Source: Frankiales bacterium (GTDB taxonomy: Bacteria > Actinomycetota > Actinomycetes > Mycobacteriales > SCTD01). Taken from it: a stretch of 9,218 nucleotides of DNA. Positions 1 to 4,808 of this stretch are shown here, piece after piece (the stretch's first letter is position 1; the number at the start of each line of letters is the position of its first letter). The stretch spans positions 1-9,218 of the forward strand of contig JAOPWI010000125.1 of NCBI GenBank assembly GCA_025965755.1. The letters run 5' to 3'. Position numbers and translations under genes: made by a program. The notes under the pieces are model-generated. The model was not told where the DNA came from. It did not search any database and worked only from the letters and a program-made list of their open reading frames with translations.

Positions 1-38
1 CCGGGCTCCGGGCGGGGCTCCGGGCGGGGCGCCGGTGA
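1..38 (+). CDS. C-terminal end of an upstream gene, probably a first crcB/fluC copy (partial)
   Basis: Only the last eleven codons are visible, in the frame 3, 6, 9 and so on. They read GLRAGLRAGRR and end at the TGA at 36-38. The stop shares bases with the GTG start of the next gene (GTGA), the usual sign of translational coupling within an operon, which is the main reason to believe this frame. Two fluC/crcB genes in tandem are common in actinobacteria, where the channel may be built from two different subunits, so a first FluC copy is a reasonable guess. The tail itself carries no diagnostic residue. The repeated Arg/Gly/Ala tail comes from a 12-base tandem repeat. Confidence 0.5.
   Translation, partial: GLRAGLRAGRR
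3..30 (+). repeat. Short tandem repeat, period 12, about 2.3 copies
   Basis: The unit gggctccgggcg occurs at 3-14 and 15-26 and starts again at 27-30. The period is a multiple of three, so the repeat adds Gly-Leu-Arg-Ala units to the end of the upstream protein without shifting frame. It is probably ordinary slippage in GC-rich DNA. Confidence 0.7.
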
Positions 39-337
39 CCGCGCTGCTCGTCCTGCTCGGCGGGGCGGCCGGCGCCGTGGTGCGGTTCCTCGTGAGCCAG
101 GCGCTGCCCGGCCGGGTCGGCACCTTCGCGGTCAACGTCGCCGGCAGCCTCGCCGTCGGGCTGCTCGCGGAGTCGGCGCCCGACCCGTACGCCCTGCTCG
201 GCATCGGGTTCTGCGGCGCGGTGACGACGTTCTCGACGTACGCGCTCCAGACCCTGGAGGGCGGCGGCTGGCGCTACGTCCTGAGCAGCACGGCGGCCGG
301 CCTGGGAGCCTGCGCGCTCGGCGGGTGGATCAGCTAG
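35..337 (+). CDS. crcB: Fluoride channel subunit FluC/CrcB
   Basis: A 100-residue, strongly hydrophobic protein of the FluC (CrcB) family, a small inner-membrane dual-topology channel that lets fluoride leave the cell. Family marks seen in order are GGAAGAVVRF near residue 9 (Gly/Ala-rich first helix ending in the conserved Arg), GTFAVNVAGS near residue 29 (the conserved Asn of the pore) and GFCGAVTTFSTYA near residue 58 (the TTFST segment with the Phe and the central sodium-site residues). All key positions are intact. It is shorter than the usual 110 to 130 residues, mainly through short loops. The GTG start overlaps the preceding stop as GTGA, and a GGGCGGGG stretch just upstream may act as a weak ribosome binding site. 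Its last eight bases overlap the end of the convergent GNAT gene. No fluoride riboswitch is visible, but the operon's leader lies outside the window. Confidence 0.9.
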   Translation: MTALLVLLGGAAGAVVRFLVSQALPGRVGTFAVNVAGSLAVGLLAESAPDPYALLGIGFCGAVTTFSTYALQTLEGGGWRYVLSSTAAGLGACALGGWIS

Positions 338-800
338 CCGCGAGCGCCGCCAGCGCGTCGCCGTCGACCCGGAACGTCGTCCAGTCGTCCTGCGGAACGG
401 CGCCGAGCGAGCGGTAGAAGCCGATGGCGGGGGCGTTCCAGTCCAGGACCCACCACTCCAGGCGCGGGTAGCCGCGGGCGACGCAGACCTGGGCGAGCTC
501 CTGCAGCAGCGCCTTGCCGAGCCCGGCGCCGCGGGCCGTCGGCCGGACGAACAGGTCCTCCAGCCACAGCCCTGGCCGGCCGGTCCAGGTCGAGAAGGTG
601 ACGTACCACAGGGCGAACCCGACGACCTGGCCGTCGACCAGGGCGACCGACGCCGACGCCGCGGGCGCCGGCCCGAACAGCGCGTCGGCCAGCAGCTCCT
701 CGGTGGCCACGACGGCGTCGGGCTCGCGCTCGTACTCGGCCAGCTCGCGCACGAGCTGCAGCAGAACCGGCACGTCGGCCGGGACGGCGTCGCGGATCAC
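330..800 (-). CDS. GNAT-family N-acetyltransferase, SSAT/thialysine-acetyltransferase-like
   Basis: Predicted acetyl-CoA-dependent N-acetyltransferase of 156 residues. Read from the GTG at 800 it begins MIRDAVPADV, the usual first strand and helix of a GNAT fold. LEDLFVRPTARGAGLGKAL at about residues 80-98 holds the acetyl-CoA pyrophosphate loop (R90-G-x-G-x-G). LEWWVLDWNAPAIGFYRSLGA at about 114-134 is the WxVLxWNxxAxxFYxxLGA signature of the spermidine/spermine (SSAT) and thialysine acetyltransferase branch, with Tyr129 in the general-acid position. The substrate is therefore likely a primary amine (polyamine, thialysine or similar), which is inference. The frame stays open to an ATG at 878, giving 182 residues, but the extra 26 residues (RLLGWLRDRPAARPARD and so on) look non-conserved, so I prefer 800. 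No clear ribosome binding site is seen at either start. Its 3' end overlaps the fluoride-channel gene by 8 bases. Confidence 0.85.
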   Translation of the reverse strand: MIRDAVPADVPVLLQLVRELAEYEREPDAVVATEELLADALFGPAPAASASVALVDGQVVGFALWYVTFSTWTGRPGLWLEDLFVRPTARGAGLGKALLQELAQVCVARGYPRLEWWVLDWNAPAIGFYRSLGAVPQDDWTTFRVDGDALAALAAS

Positions 801-853
801 CGGGGTGGGGTCCCGGGCCGGGCGGGCAGCAGGTCTGTCACGCAGCCATCCAA

Positions 854-870
854 GCAGTCGGGCAGACTGC
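854..870. promoter_or_regulatory. Inverted repeat and possible -10 element before the small Cys/His protein gene
   Basis: GCAGTC at 854-859 and GACTGC at 865-870 form a perfect 6-base inverted repeat around a 5-base spacer, ending six bases before the ATG at 877. Within it, CAGACT at 863-868 fits the second and sixth positions of the actinobacterial -10 pattern TANNNT, eight bases before the start, so transcription could begin at or next to the start codon. The repeat could be an operator over a leaderless promoter. No matching -35 was found. Confidence 0.3.
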
Positions 871-876
871 CGGCCC

Positions 877-1047
877 ATGGAGGACCAGGAGCACGTCCCC
901 GGTCGTCACCTCGGCGAGGTGCGCGCCCCCGACGGTGCCGTCTGCACGGTGTGCGGCGAAGGCATCGCGCCGGCCCACTGGGCGCGGCACGGCGAGAAGG
1001 GCTGGCGGCACGACGTCTGTCCCGTCGACATCGCGCAGGCGGACTGA
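877..1047 (+). CDS. Small Cys/His-rich (zinc-finger-like) protein of unknown function
   Basis: A 56-residue protein that I do not recognise as a named family. It contains C23-x2-C26, H34, H38, H45 and C48, in the segment VCTVCGEGIAPAHWARH followed by GWRHDVCP. The first CxxCG knuckle and the later HxxC look like a small zinc-ribbon or treble-clef site. There is no signal peptide or membrane segment, so it should be cytoplasmic. Nearly every codon ends in G or C, as in the neighbouring genes, which supports real coding. The ATG at 877 sits in the palindrome CCATGG, so the opposite strand also reads ATG there, the alternative start of the GNAT gene. It is followed by a strong hairpin shared with the convergent sodN. 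Zinc binding is inferred from residue spacing only. The reading frame continues upstream to 514, but that part is antisense to the GNAT gene. Confidence 0.6.
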   Translation: MEDQEHVPGRHLGEVRAPDGAVCTVCGEGIAPAHWARHGEKGWRHDVCPVDIAQAD

Positions 1048-1056
1048 GACGCGCGA

Positions 1057-1088
1057 GAGCCCGGCCCCTGCACGCAGGGACCGGGCTC
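1057..1088. terminator. Hairpin between convergent genes, likely bidirectional terminator
   Basis: GAGCCCGG (1057-1064) pairs perfectly with CCGGGCTC (1081-1088). After one C/A mismatch, CCCTG (1066-1070) pairs with CAGGG (1075-1079) around a CACG loop. It lies 9 bases after the stop of the small Cys/His gene and 14 bases beyond the stop of sodN, so it can serve both. There is no T-tract on either side, as is common for actinobacterial terminators. Confidence 0.75.
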
Positions 1089-1102
1089 GGGGCGCGGAGT
1101 GC

Positions 1103-1528
1103 CTAGGCGGCAGGCTTCTCGTACGTCTTGCCCTTGGTCTCCCAGAAGATCGCGGCGATCTCGTCGATGCCGTCGAGCAGCTTCTGGCCCTCGGCCGGGT
1201 CCATCTTCTGCTTGGCGCCGGTGCCGCTGGCCTGCTTGATCGTGTTGTTGATCAGCATGTGCAGCTGGGGGTACTTCTCGAAGTGCTCGGCCTTGAAGTA
1301 GTCGTGCCACAGCACGGCCAGGTGGTGCTTGCAGATGGTGGCGCGGTCATCGATGATCTTCAGCGCGCGCGCGCGGAACACCGGGTCCTCGTTGGCGAGG
1401 TACTTCTCCTGCATCGCCTTGACGGACTGGGCCTCGTAGCGGGCCTGCGCCGGGTCGTAGACGCCGCACGGCAGGTCGCAGTGCGCGGAGACGGTGGTCT
1501 GGGGGGTCAGGAAGCGGGGCAGCCGCAT
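1103..1528 (-). CDS. sodN: Nickel superoxide dismutase (propeptide form)
   Basis: Nickel-dependent superoxide dismutase, which converts superoxide to hydrogen peroxide and oxygen; the active enzyme is a cytoplasmic homohexamer. The precursor has 141 residues. The propeptide MRLPRFLTPQTTVSA (1-15) precedes HCDLPCGVYDPAQAR, the nickel hook, in which His16, Cys17 and Cys21 become His1, Cys2 and Cys6 after cleavage between Ala15 and His16. The free new N-terminus is itself a nickel ligand, so removal of the propeptide is essential. The rest is the helical bundle (YEAQSVKAMQEKY, LWHDYFKAEHF, TIKQASGTGAKQKMDP), giving a mature chain of 126 residues, slightly longer than the roughly 117 known in Streptomyces. 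The ATG at 1528 has a good ribosome binding site, AGAGGA, eight bases upstream. The divergent neighbour sodX encodes the protease for this cleavage. In Streptomyces nickel-SOD expression responds to nickel, but I saw no clear Nur site here. Confidence 0.97.
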   Translation of the reverse strand: MRLPRFLTPQTTVSAHCDLPCGVYDPAQARYEAQSVKAMQEKYLANEDPVFRARALKIIDDRATICKHHLAVLWHDYFKAEHFEKYPQLHMLINNTIKQASGTGAKQKMDPAEGQKLLDGIDEIAAIFWETKGKTYEKPAA

Positions 1529-1536
1529 GGCGGAGA

Positions 1537-1542
1537 TCCTCT
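1537..1542 (-). promoter_or_regulatory. Ribosome binding site of sodN
   Basis: AGAGGA on the minus strand, followed by eight bases and the ATG at 1528-1526. It fixes the sodN start and shows that sodN mRNA has a leader, unlike several other genes here that appear leaderless. Confidence 0.7.
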
Positions 1543-1548
1543 CGTCGG

Positions 1549-1854
1549 GTGCGCCCCGACACTAGTGCCGTGCTCAGCTGTGGCGGCGTCCTGGTCGAGG
1601 GCCCATCCATGCTCCCGACGCTGCGGCCGGGCGACTGCCTGCTCGTGCGGTACGGCGCCCGCGTGCGGCCCGGCGACCTGGTCGTCGCCCGCCCGTGGAC
1701 CCGCCCGGACCTGCTCGTGATCAAGCGGGCCGTCGCCCCGGTGGCCGGTGGCTGGGTGGTGGCCAGCGACAACCCGGCGACGCCCTGGAAGCACGGCGAG
1801 GTGGACGTGCTCGCCCGGGTCCTGTTGCGCTACTGGCGCAGCTGCGCGTCGTAG
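1549..1854 (+). CDS. sodX: Nickel-type superoxide dismutase maturation protease SodX (S26 family)
   Basis: Small serine peptidase of the S26 (signal peptidase I/LexA-like Ser-Lys dyad) fold that removes the propeptide of nickel superoxide dismutase to expose the nickel-binding His1. In the 101-residue reading, VEGPSMLPTLRPGD at about 16-29 carries the nucleophile Ser20, LLVIKRAVAP at about 55-64 carries the general-base Lys59, and GWVVASDNPATPWKHGEV at about 68-85 is the conserved GDN-type box. There is no N-terminal membrane anchor, in contrast to true signal peptidases, which suits a cytoplasmic substrate. GTG at 1549 gives the longest form. GTG at 1570 (94 residues, beginning MLSCGGVLVEGPS) is at least as likely, because a possible -10 (GACACT) lies exactly six bases before it and nothing conserved is lost. 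The gene diverges from sodN. Its last 25 bases overlap the end of rmlC on the other strand. Confidence 0.92.
   Translation: MRPDTSAVLSCGGVLVEGPSMLPTLRPGDCLLVRYGARVRPGDLVVARPWTRPDLLVIKRAVAPVAGGWVVASDNPATPWKHGEVDVLARVLLRYWRSCAS
1559..1567. promoter_or_regulatory. Shared sodN/sodX control region: CACTAGTG palindrome and candidate -10 elements
   Basis: CACTAGTG (1560-1567) is a perfect 8-base palindrome in the short gap between the divergent sodN and sodX genes. On the minus strand TAGTGT (1564-1559) matches the -10 pattern TANNNT and would give sodN a leader of about 20-25 bases, which fits its ribosome binding site. On the plus strand GACACT (1558-1563) lies six bases before the GTG at 1570, a possible leaderless start of sodX. 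No convincing -35 boxes were found. The two polymerases would have to share or overlap this site. Confidence 0.35.
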
Positions 1855-2429
1855 GCCTGGCAGGCGTCGAACGAGGGCAGCAGCCCCGCGGCGCGGGCCG
1901 CGGCGAGCGACGGCGCGGCGGCGTCCTTGTCCGAGAGCAGCGTCGGGACGCCGTCCGGCCAGGGCAACGCCAGCTCCGGGTCCAGCGGGTGGATCCCGTG
2001 CTCGTGGCCGGGGTTGTAGGGCTCGCTGCACAGATAGGTGACGCTCGCGTCGTCGGTCAGGGCGAGAAAGGCGTGCCCCACGCCCTCGGGCAGGTAGATG
2101 GCCCGGCGGTCCACCTCGTCGAGCCGGACGCTGTCGCTGACGCCGAAGGCCGGGGAGCCGTCACGCAGGTCGACGACCACGTCGAGCACGGCGCCGCGGG
2201 TGCAGTAGACGTACTTCGCCTGGCCGGGCGGCACGTCGGCGAAGTGCACGCCCCGGAGCGTGCCGCGACTGCTCACCGAGTGGTTGGCCTGCCGGAGCAC
2301 CAGGTCGTGGCCGAGCGCCTCGCGCAGCGCGTCGGCCTTGAACCACTCGAGGAACACGCCGCGGGGGTCGGGCCACTGCTTGGGCGTGAACGCGAACGAC
2401 CCCGGGACCTTCAGCTCCTCGACCAGCAC
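1830..2429 (-). CDS. rmlC: dTDP-4-dehydrorhamnose 3,5-epimerase
   Basis: Cupin-fold epimerase of dTDP-L-rhamnose synthesis (third step: dTDP-4-keto-6-deoxyglucose to dTDP-4-keto-L-rhamnose), cytoplasmic and dimeric in known members. The protein has 199 residues, slightly longer than the typical 180-190. Seen in order are PDPRGVFLEWF (20-30), NHSVSSRGTLRGVHF (49-63) with the catalytic His62 in the RGxHF motif, GQAKYV with Lys72, VVVDLRDGSPAFG near 84-96, LPEGVGHAFLAL near 113-124 and YLCSEPYNPGHEHGIHPLDP near 131-150. The active site looks complete. Related 3,5-epimerases and a 3-epimerase of deoxysugar pathways share this fold, so the exact product is less certain than the family. No rmlA, rmlB or rmlD is in this window. 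The start is GTG at 2429, with TAGGGT exactly six bases upstream, suggesting a leaderless transcript. The 3' end overlaps sodX by 25 bases. Confidence 0.93.
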   Translation of the reverse strand: MLVEELKVPGSFAFTPKQWPDPRGVFLEWFKADALREALGHDLVLRQANHSVSSRGTLRGVHFADVPPGQAKYVYCTRGAVLDVVVDLRDGSPAFGVSDSVRLDEVDRRAIYLPEGVGHAFLALTDDASVTYLCSEPYNPGHEHGIHPLDPELALPWPDGVPTLLSDKDAAAPSLAAARAAGLLPSFDACQAYDAQLRQ

Positions 2430-2435
2430 GCGAGC

Positions 2436-2441
2436 ACCCTA
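2436..2441 (-). promoter_or_regulatory. -10 element for leaderless transcription of rmlC
   Basis: On the minus strand the order is TAGGGT, six bases (gctcgc), GTG start. TAGGGT fits the actinobacterial -10 consensus TANNNT, and the distance places transcription start at or beside the start codon. The same TAGGGT-N6-GTG layout recurs before the dehydrogenase gene at 3821. No good -35 is seen, as is common for such promoters. Confidence 0.6.
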
Positions 2442-2519
2442 GGCGACGTGCCCGCGCTCAGGTCCGCGTGCGATGATCGAGCCACTCGGGTGATCCCCGT
2501 ACGACGCACGCCTGCGACC

Positions 2520-2527
2520 GACCGGTC
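2520..2527. promoter_or_regulatory. GACCGGTC palindrome upstream of the malic enzyme gene
   Basis: A perfect 8-base palindrome 47 bases before the ATG at 2575 and 90 bases before the rmlC start. The position suits an operator, but 8-base palindromes occur often by chance in DNA this GC-rich, and no regulator is suggested by the neighbours. Confidence 0.2.
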
Positions 2528-2564
2528 ACGGGATCTGCGCTCGCACACCGTCCGCACCTCCCCC

Positions 2565-2570
2565 GAGGAG
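2565..2570 (+). promoter_or_regulatory. Ribosome binding site of the malic enzyme gene
   Basis: GAGGAG followed by CACC and the ATG at 2575. It selects this start over the internal ATG at 2602 (Met10). Confidence 0.7.
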
Positions 2571-2574
2571 CACC

Positions 2575-3795
2575 ATGACCACGCAGCTGGAGGGCCGCCT
2601 CATGACCGCCGCCCCGCACACCCAGGCCGACCGCGACAGGGACGTCGACCCCGTCTTCGCCCTCCACCGCGGTGGCAAGGTCGAGGTGATCTCCAGCGTC
2701 CCGCTGGAGACCCGCGAGGACCTCTCGATGGCCTACACGCCTGGCGTCGCCAAGGTGTGCACCGCCATCGCCGAGCAGCCGTCCCTCGTCTACGACTACA
2801 CCTGGAAGTCCCACACGGTCGCCGTCGTCACCGACGGCACCGCCGTTCTGGGCCTCGGCGACATCGGCCCGGAGGCCGCGCTGCCGGTGATGGAGGGCAA
2901 GGCGCTGCTGTTCAAGCAGTTCGGCGGCCTGGACGCCGTCCCGATCTGCCTGAGCGTCACCGACCTCGACGAGCTGGTCGAGACCATCGTGCGGCTGGCC
3001 CCGGCCTTTGGCGGCATCAACCTCGAGGACATCAGCGCCCCGCGCTGCTTCGAGGTGGAGCGCCGTGTGCAGGAGCGGCTCGACATCCCGGTCTTCCACG
3101 ACGACCAGCACGGCACCGCGATCGTCACCCTCGCGGCGCTGCGCAACGCGGCCAAGCTGACCGGTCGCGGCCTGTCCGACCTGCGGGTCGTCGTCAGCGG
3201 CGCCGGCGCGGCCGGCATCGCGGTGTCGAAGATGATTCTCGAGGCCGGCATCGGCGACCTCGCCATCGCCGACAGCAAGGGCATGGTCCACCTGGGCCGC
3301 GAGGACCTCAACGACGAGAAGCGCATGTTCGCCCAGATCAGCAACCGGGCGAAGCACTCGGGATCGTTCGTCGAGGCGCTGCGCGGCGCCGATGTGCTCG
3401 TCGGGCTGTCCAGCGGGACGATTCCGGGCGAGGCGGTCGCCACGATGGCCAAGAACTCGATCGTCTTCGCGATGGCCAACCCCGAGCCCGAGGTGCACCC
3501 CGACGTGGCGCACGCCAACGGTGCCTGTGTCGTGGCGACCGGGCGCAGCGACTTCCCGAACCAGATCAACAACGTGCTGGCGTTTCCGGGCGTCTTCAAG
3601 GGCGCGATGGACGTGCGCGCGACGCGCGTGACCGAGGGAATGAAGACGGCCGCGGCGTTCGCGCTGGCCGACGTGGTCGGCGACGACCTCGCTCCCGAGT
3701 GCGTCATCCCGTCCGTCTTCGACGAGCGGGTCGCGCCGGCCGTCGCCAAGGCGGTCGCCGCCGCTGCTCGCGCCGAGGGCGTCGCTCAGCTCTGA
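2575..3795 (+). CDS. NAD(P)-dependent malic enzyme (short bacterial form)
   Basis: Malic enzyme of 406 residues, catalysing oxidative decarboxylation of malate to pyruvate and CO2 and linking the TCA cycle to pyruvate and NAD(P)H supply. It is the short form without a phosphotransacetylase-like tail. Visible in order: SMAYTPGVA with catalytic Tyr54, GLGDIGPEAALPVMEGKALL with Lys109 as the general base, NLEDISAPRCFE with the metal ligands Glu151-Asp152, FHDDQHGTAIV with a further metal Asp at 176-177, the Rossmann loop SGAGAAG (208-214), IADSKG (231-236), FAMANPEPE (298-306) and ATGRSDFPNQINNVLAFPG (321-339). The acidic Asp233 after the second Rossmann strand suggests NAD over NADP, but this is inference; both cofactor types occur in actinobacteria, so I give no symbol. 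The ATG at 2575 has GAGGAG four bases upstream. A dehydrogenase gene follows after 25 bases. Confidence 0.95.
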   Translation: MTTQLEGRLMTAAPHTQADRDRDVDPVFALHRGGKVEVISSVPLETREDLSMAYTPGVAKVCTAIAEQPSLVYDYTWKSHTVAVVTDGTAVLGLGDIGPEAALPVMEGKALLFKQFGGLDAVPICLSVTDLDELVETIVRLAPAFGGINLEDISAPRCFEVERRVQERLDIPVFHDDQHGTAIVTLAALRNAAKLTGRGLSDLRVVVSGAGAAGIAVSKMILEAGIGDLAIADSKGMVHLGREDLNDEKRMFAQISNRAKHSGSFVEALRGADVLVGLSSGTIPGEAVATMAKNSIVFAMANPEPEVHPDVAHANGACVVATGRSDFPNQINNVLAFPGVFKGAMDVRATRVTEGMKTAAAFALADVVGDDLAPECVIPSVFDERVAPAVAKAVAAAARAEGVAQL

Positions 3796-3808
3796 CAGGG
3801 GGCCGGGC

Positions 3809-3814
3809 TAGGGT
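3809..3814 (+). promoter_or_regulatory. -10 element for leaderless transcription of the MDR dehydrogenase gene
   Basis: TAGGGT, six bases (tcaccc), then the GTG start at 3821. The hexamer and spacing are identical to those before rmlC. It lies in the 25-base gap after the malic enzyme stop, so the dehydrogenase can be transcribed on its own as well as by read-through. CTGACA at 3792-3797 resembles a -35 but is only 11 bases away, too close to count. Confidence 0.55.
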
Positions 3815-3820
3815 TCACCC

Positions 3821-4786
3821 GTGCTTGCCGCTGCCTGCGTTTCCCAGTCCGCTGACGACCCCCTGTCGGGCCTCCAGGTCGGGGAGCGCCCCGAGCCCGA
3901 GGTGCCCGCGGGCTGGGCCCGCGTGCACGTGAAGGCCGCCTCCCTGAACCACCACGACCTGTGGTCGCTCAAGGGCGTCGGCCTGGCGCCGGACAAGCTG
4001 CCGATGGTGCTGGGCTGCGACGCGGCCGGCGTGACCGACGACGGCCGCGAGGTCGTCGTGCACGCGCTGGTCGGCGACCCGGCCTGGCGCGAGGACGAGA
4101 CGCTCGACCCGAAGCGGACGATCCTGTCCGAGCTGCACCAGGGGGCGCTCGCCGAGCAGCTCGTCGTGCCGGAGCGCAACCTGCTGCCCAAGCCGCCGTC
4201 GCTGTCGTTCGAGCAGGCGGCCTGCCTGCCGACGGCCTGGCTGACGGCCTACCGGATGCTGTTCACGCAGAGCGGCCTCAAGCCCGGTGATCGGGTCCTC
4301 GTGCAGGGTGCCGGCGGCGGCGTCGCGACCGCGGCGATCGTGCTCGCCCGCGCGGCCGGCATGGTCGTGTTCACCACCAGCCGCGACGAGGCCAAGCGGG
4401 CCAAGGCGGTCCAGCTGGGCGCCCACGAGGCGTTCGAGACCGGCGCCCGGCTCCCCACCCGCGTCGACGCGGTCATCGAGACCGTCGGCAAGGCGACCTG
4501 GGCCCACAGCATGCGCAGCCTGCGCCCCGGCGGGACGCTCGTCGTCTCCGGCGCGACCAGCGGGCCCGACCCGTCCGCCGACCTGAACCGGCTGTTCTTC
4601 CTGCAGCTGCGCGTGGTCGGCTCGACGATGGGCACTCGCACCGAGCTCGAGCAGCTGCTGCGCTTCTGCGAGGCCACCGGCGTGCGCCCCCTGGTCGACG
4701 AGGTCTTCCCGCTGGCCGACGCCGCCCAGGCGTTCCAGCGGCTGGCCTCCGGGGATGTCTTCGGCAAGCTCGTCCTCACCCCCTAG
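3821..4786 (+). CDS. Zinc-free MDR-family dehydrogenase (quinone oxidoreductase-like)
   Basis: Medium-chain dehydrogenase/reductase of 321 residues, predicted cytoplasmic NAD(P)H-dependent oxidoreductase of unknown substrate. The N-terminal GroES-like domain (about 1-130) includes AASLNHHDLWSLKGVG (39-54) and LPMVLGCDAAGV (60-71). The Rossmann domain follows with VQGAGGGVATAA (161-172) and TTSRDEAKRAKA (185-196). The Ser187-Arg188 pair with Lys192 after the second strand favours NADPH (inference). The catalytic-zinc Cys of alcohol dehydrogenases is replaced (NHHD, 43-46), and the structural-zinc lobe has no cysteines (GDPAWREDETLDPKR), so it should be a zinc-free reductase like quinone oxidoreductases. 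The GTG at 3821 has no Shine-Dalgarno sequence but has TAGGGT six bases upstream, fitting a leaderless mRNA. Database names such as 'zinc-binding alcohol dehydrogenase' would overstate what is seen. Confidence 0.88.
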   Translation: MLAAACVSQSADDPLSGLQVGERPEPEVPAGWARVHVKAASLNHHDLWSLKGVGLAPDKLPMVLGCDAAGVTDDGREVVVHALVGDPAWREDETLDPKRTILSELHQGALAEQLVVPERNLLPKPPSLSFEQAACLPTAWLTAYRMLFTQSGLKPGDRVLVQGAGGGVATAAIVLARAAGMVVFTTSRDEAKRAKAVQLGAHEAFETGARLPTRVDAVIETVGKATWAHSMRSLRPGGTLVVSGATSGPDPSADLNRLFFLQLRVVGSTMGTRTELEQLLRFCEATGVRPLVDEVFPLADAAQAFQRLASGDVFGKLVLTP

Positions 4787-4796
4787 CCGACCCCCC

Positions 4797-4801
4797 GGGA
4801 G
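4797..4801 (+). promoter_or_regulatory. Ribosome binding site of the rhomboid protease gene
   Basis: GGGAG, followed by seven bases and the GTG at 4809. It supports starting at 4809 rather than at the upstream in-frame ATG at 4755, which lies inside the preceding gene. Confidence 0.55.
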
Positions 4802-4808
4802 CTTCCCT

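Larger units (their letters stand above)
2430..2574. other. Divergent intergenic region between rmlC and the malic enzyme gene
   Basis: This 145-base stretch is the longest non-coding interval in the window. It holds the rmlC -10 (2436-2441), a perfect 8-base palindrome GACCGGTC (2520-2527) that could be a regulator site, and the malic enzyme ribosome binding site (2565-2570). I found no clear -10 for the malic enzyme, whose mRNA should have a leader. Confidence 0.5.

Noticed and set aside
514..876. N-terminal extension of the small Cys/His protein to 177 residues
   Set aside because: The extra part is antisense to the GNAT gene and is Ser/Arg/Thr-rich noise; the ATG at 877 gives a compact protein.
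1529..1570. A Nur (nickel regulator) box in the sodN/sodX gap
   Set aside because: The known Streptomyces Nur site is built on TGCAA/TTGCA half-sites; nothing like this is present in the gap.
2458..3513. A 351-codon minus-strand open frame opposite the malic enzyme
   Set aside because: No recognisable motif, with composition typical of the complementary frame of a GC-rich gene; the plus-strand malic enzyme fully explains this region.
1695..3932. A 745-codon plus-strand open frame
   Set aside because: It runs antisense through rmlC and out of frame through the malic enzyme, both with clear family motifs. Its product is Arg/Gly/Ala-rich low-complexity sequence, typical of a shadow frame in GC-rich DNA.
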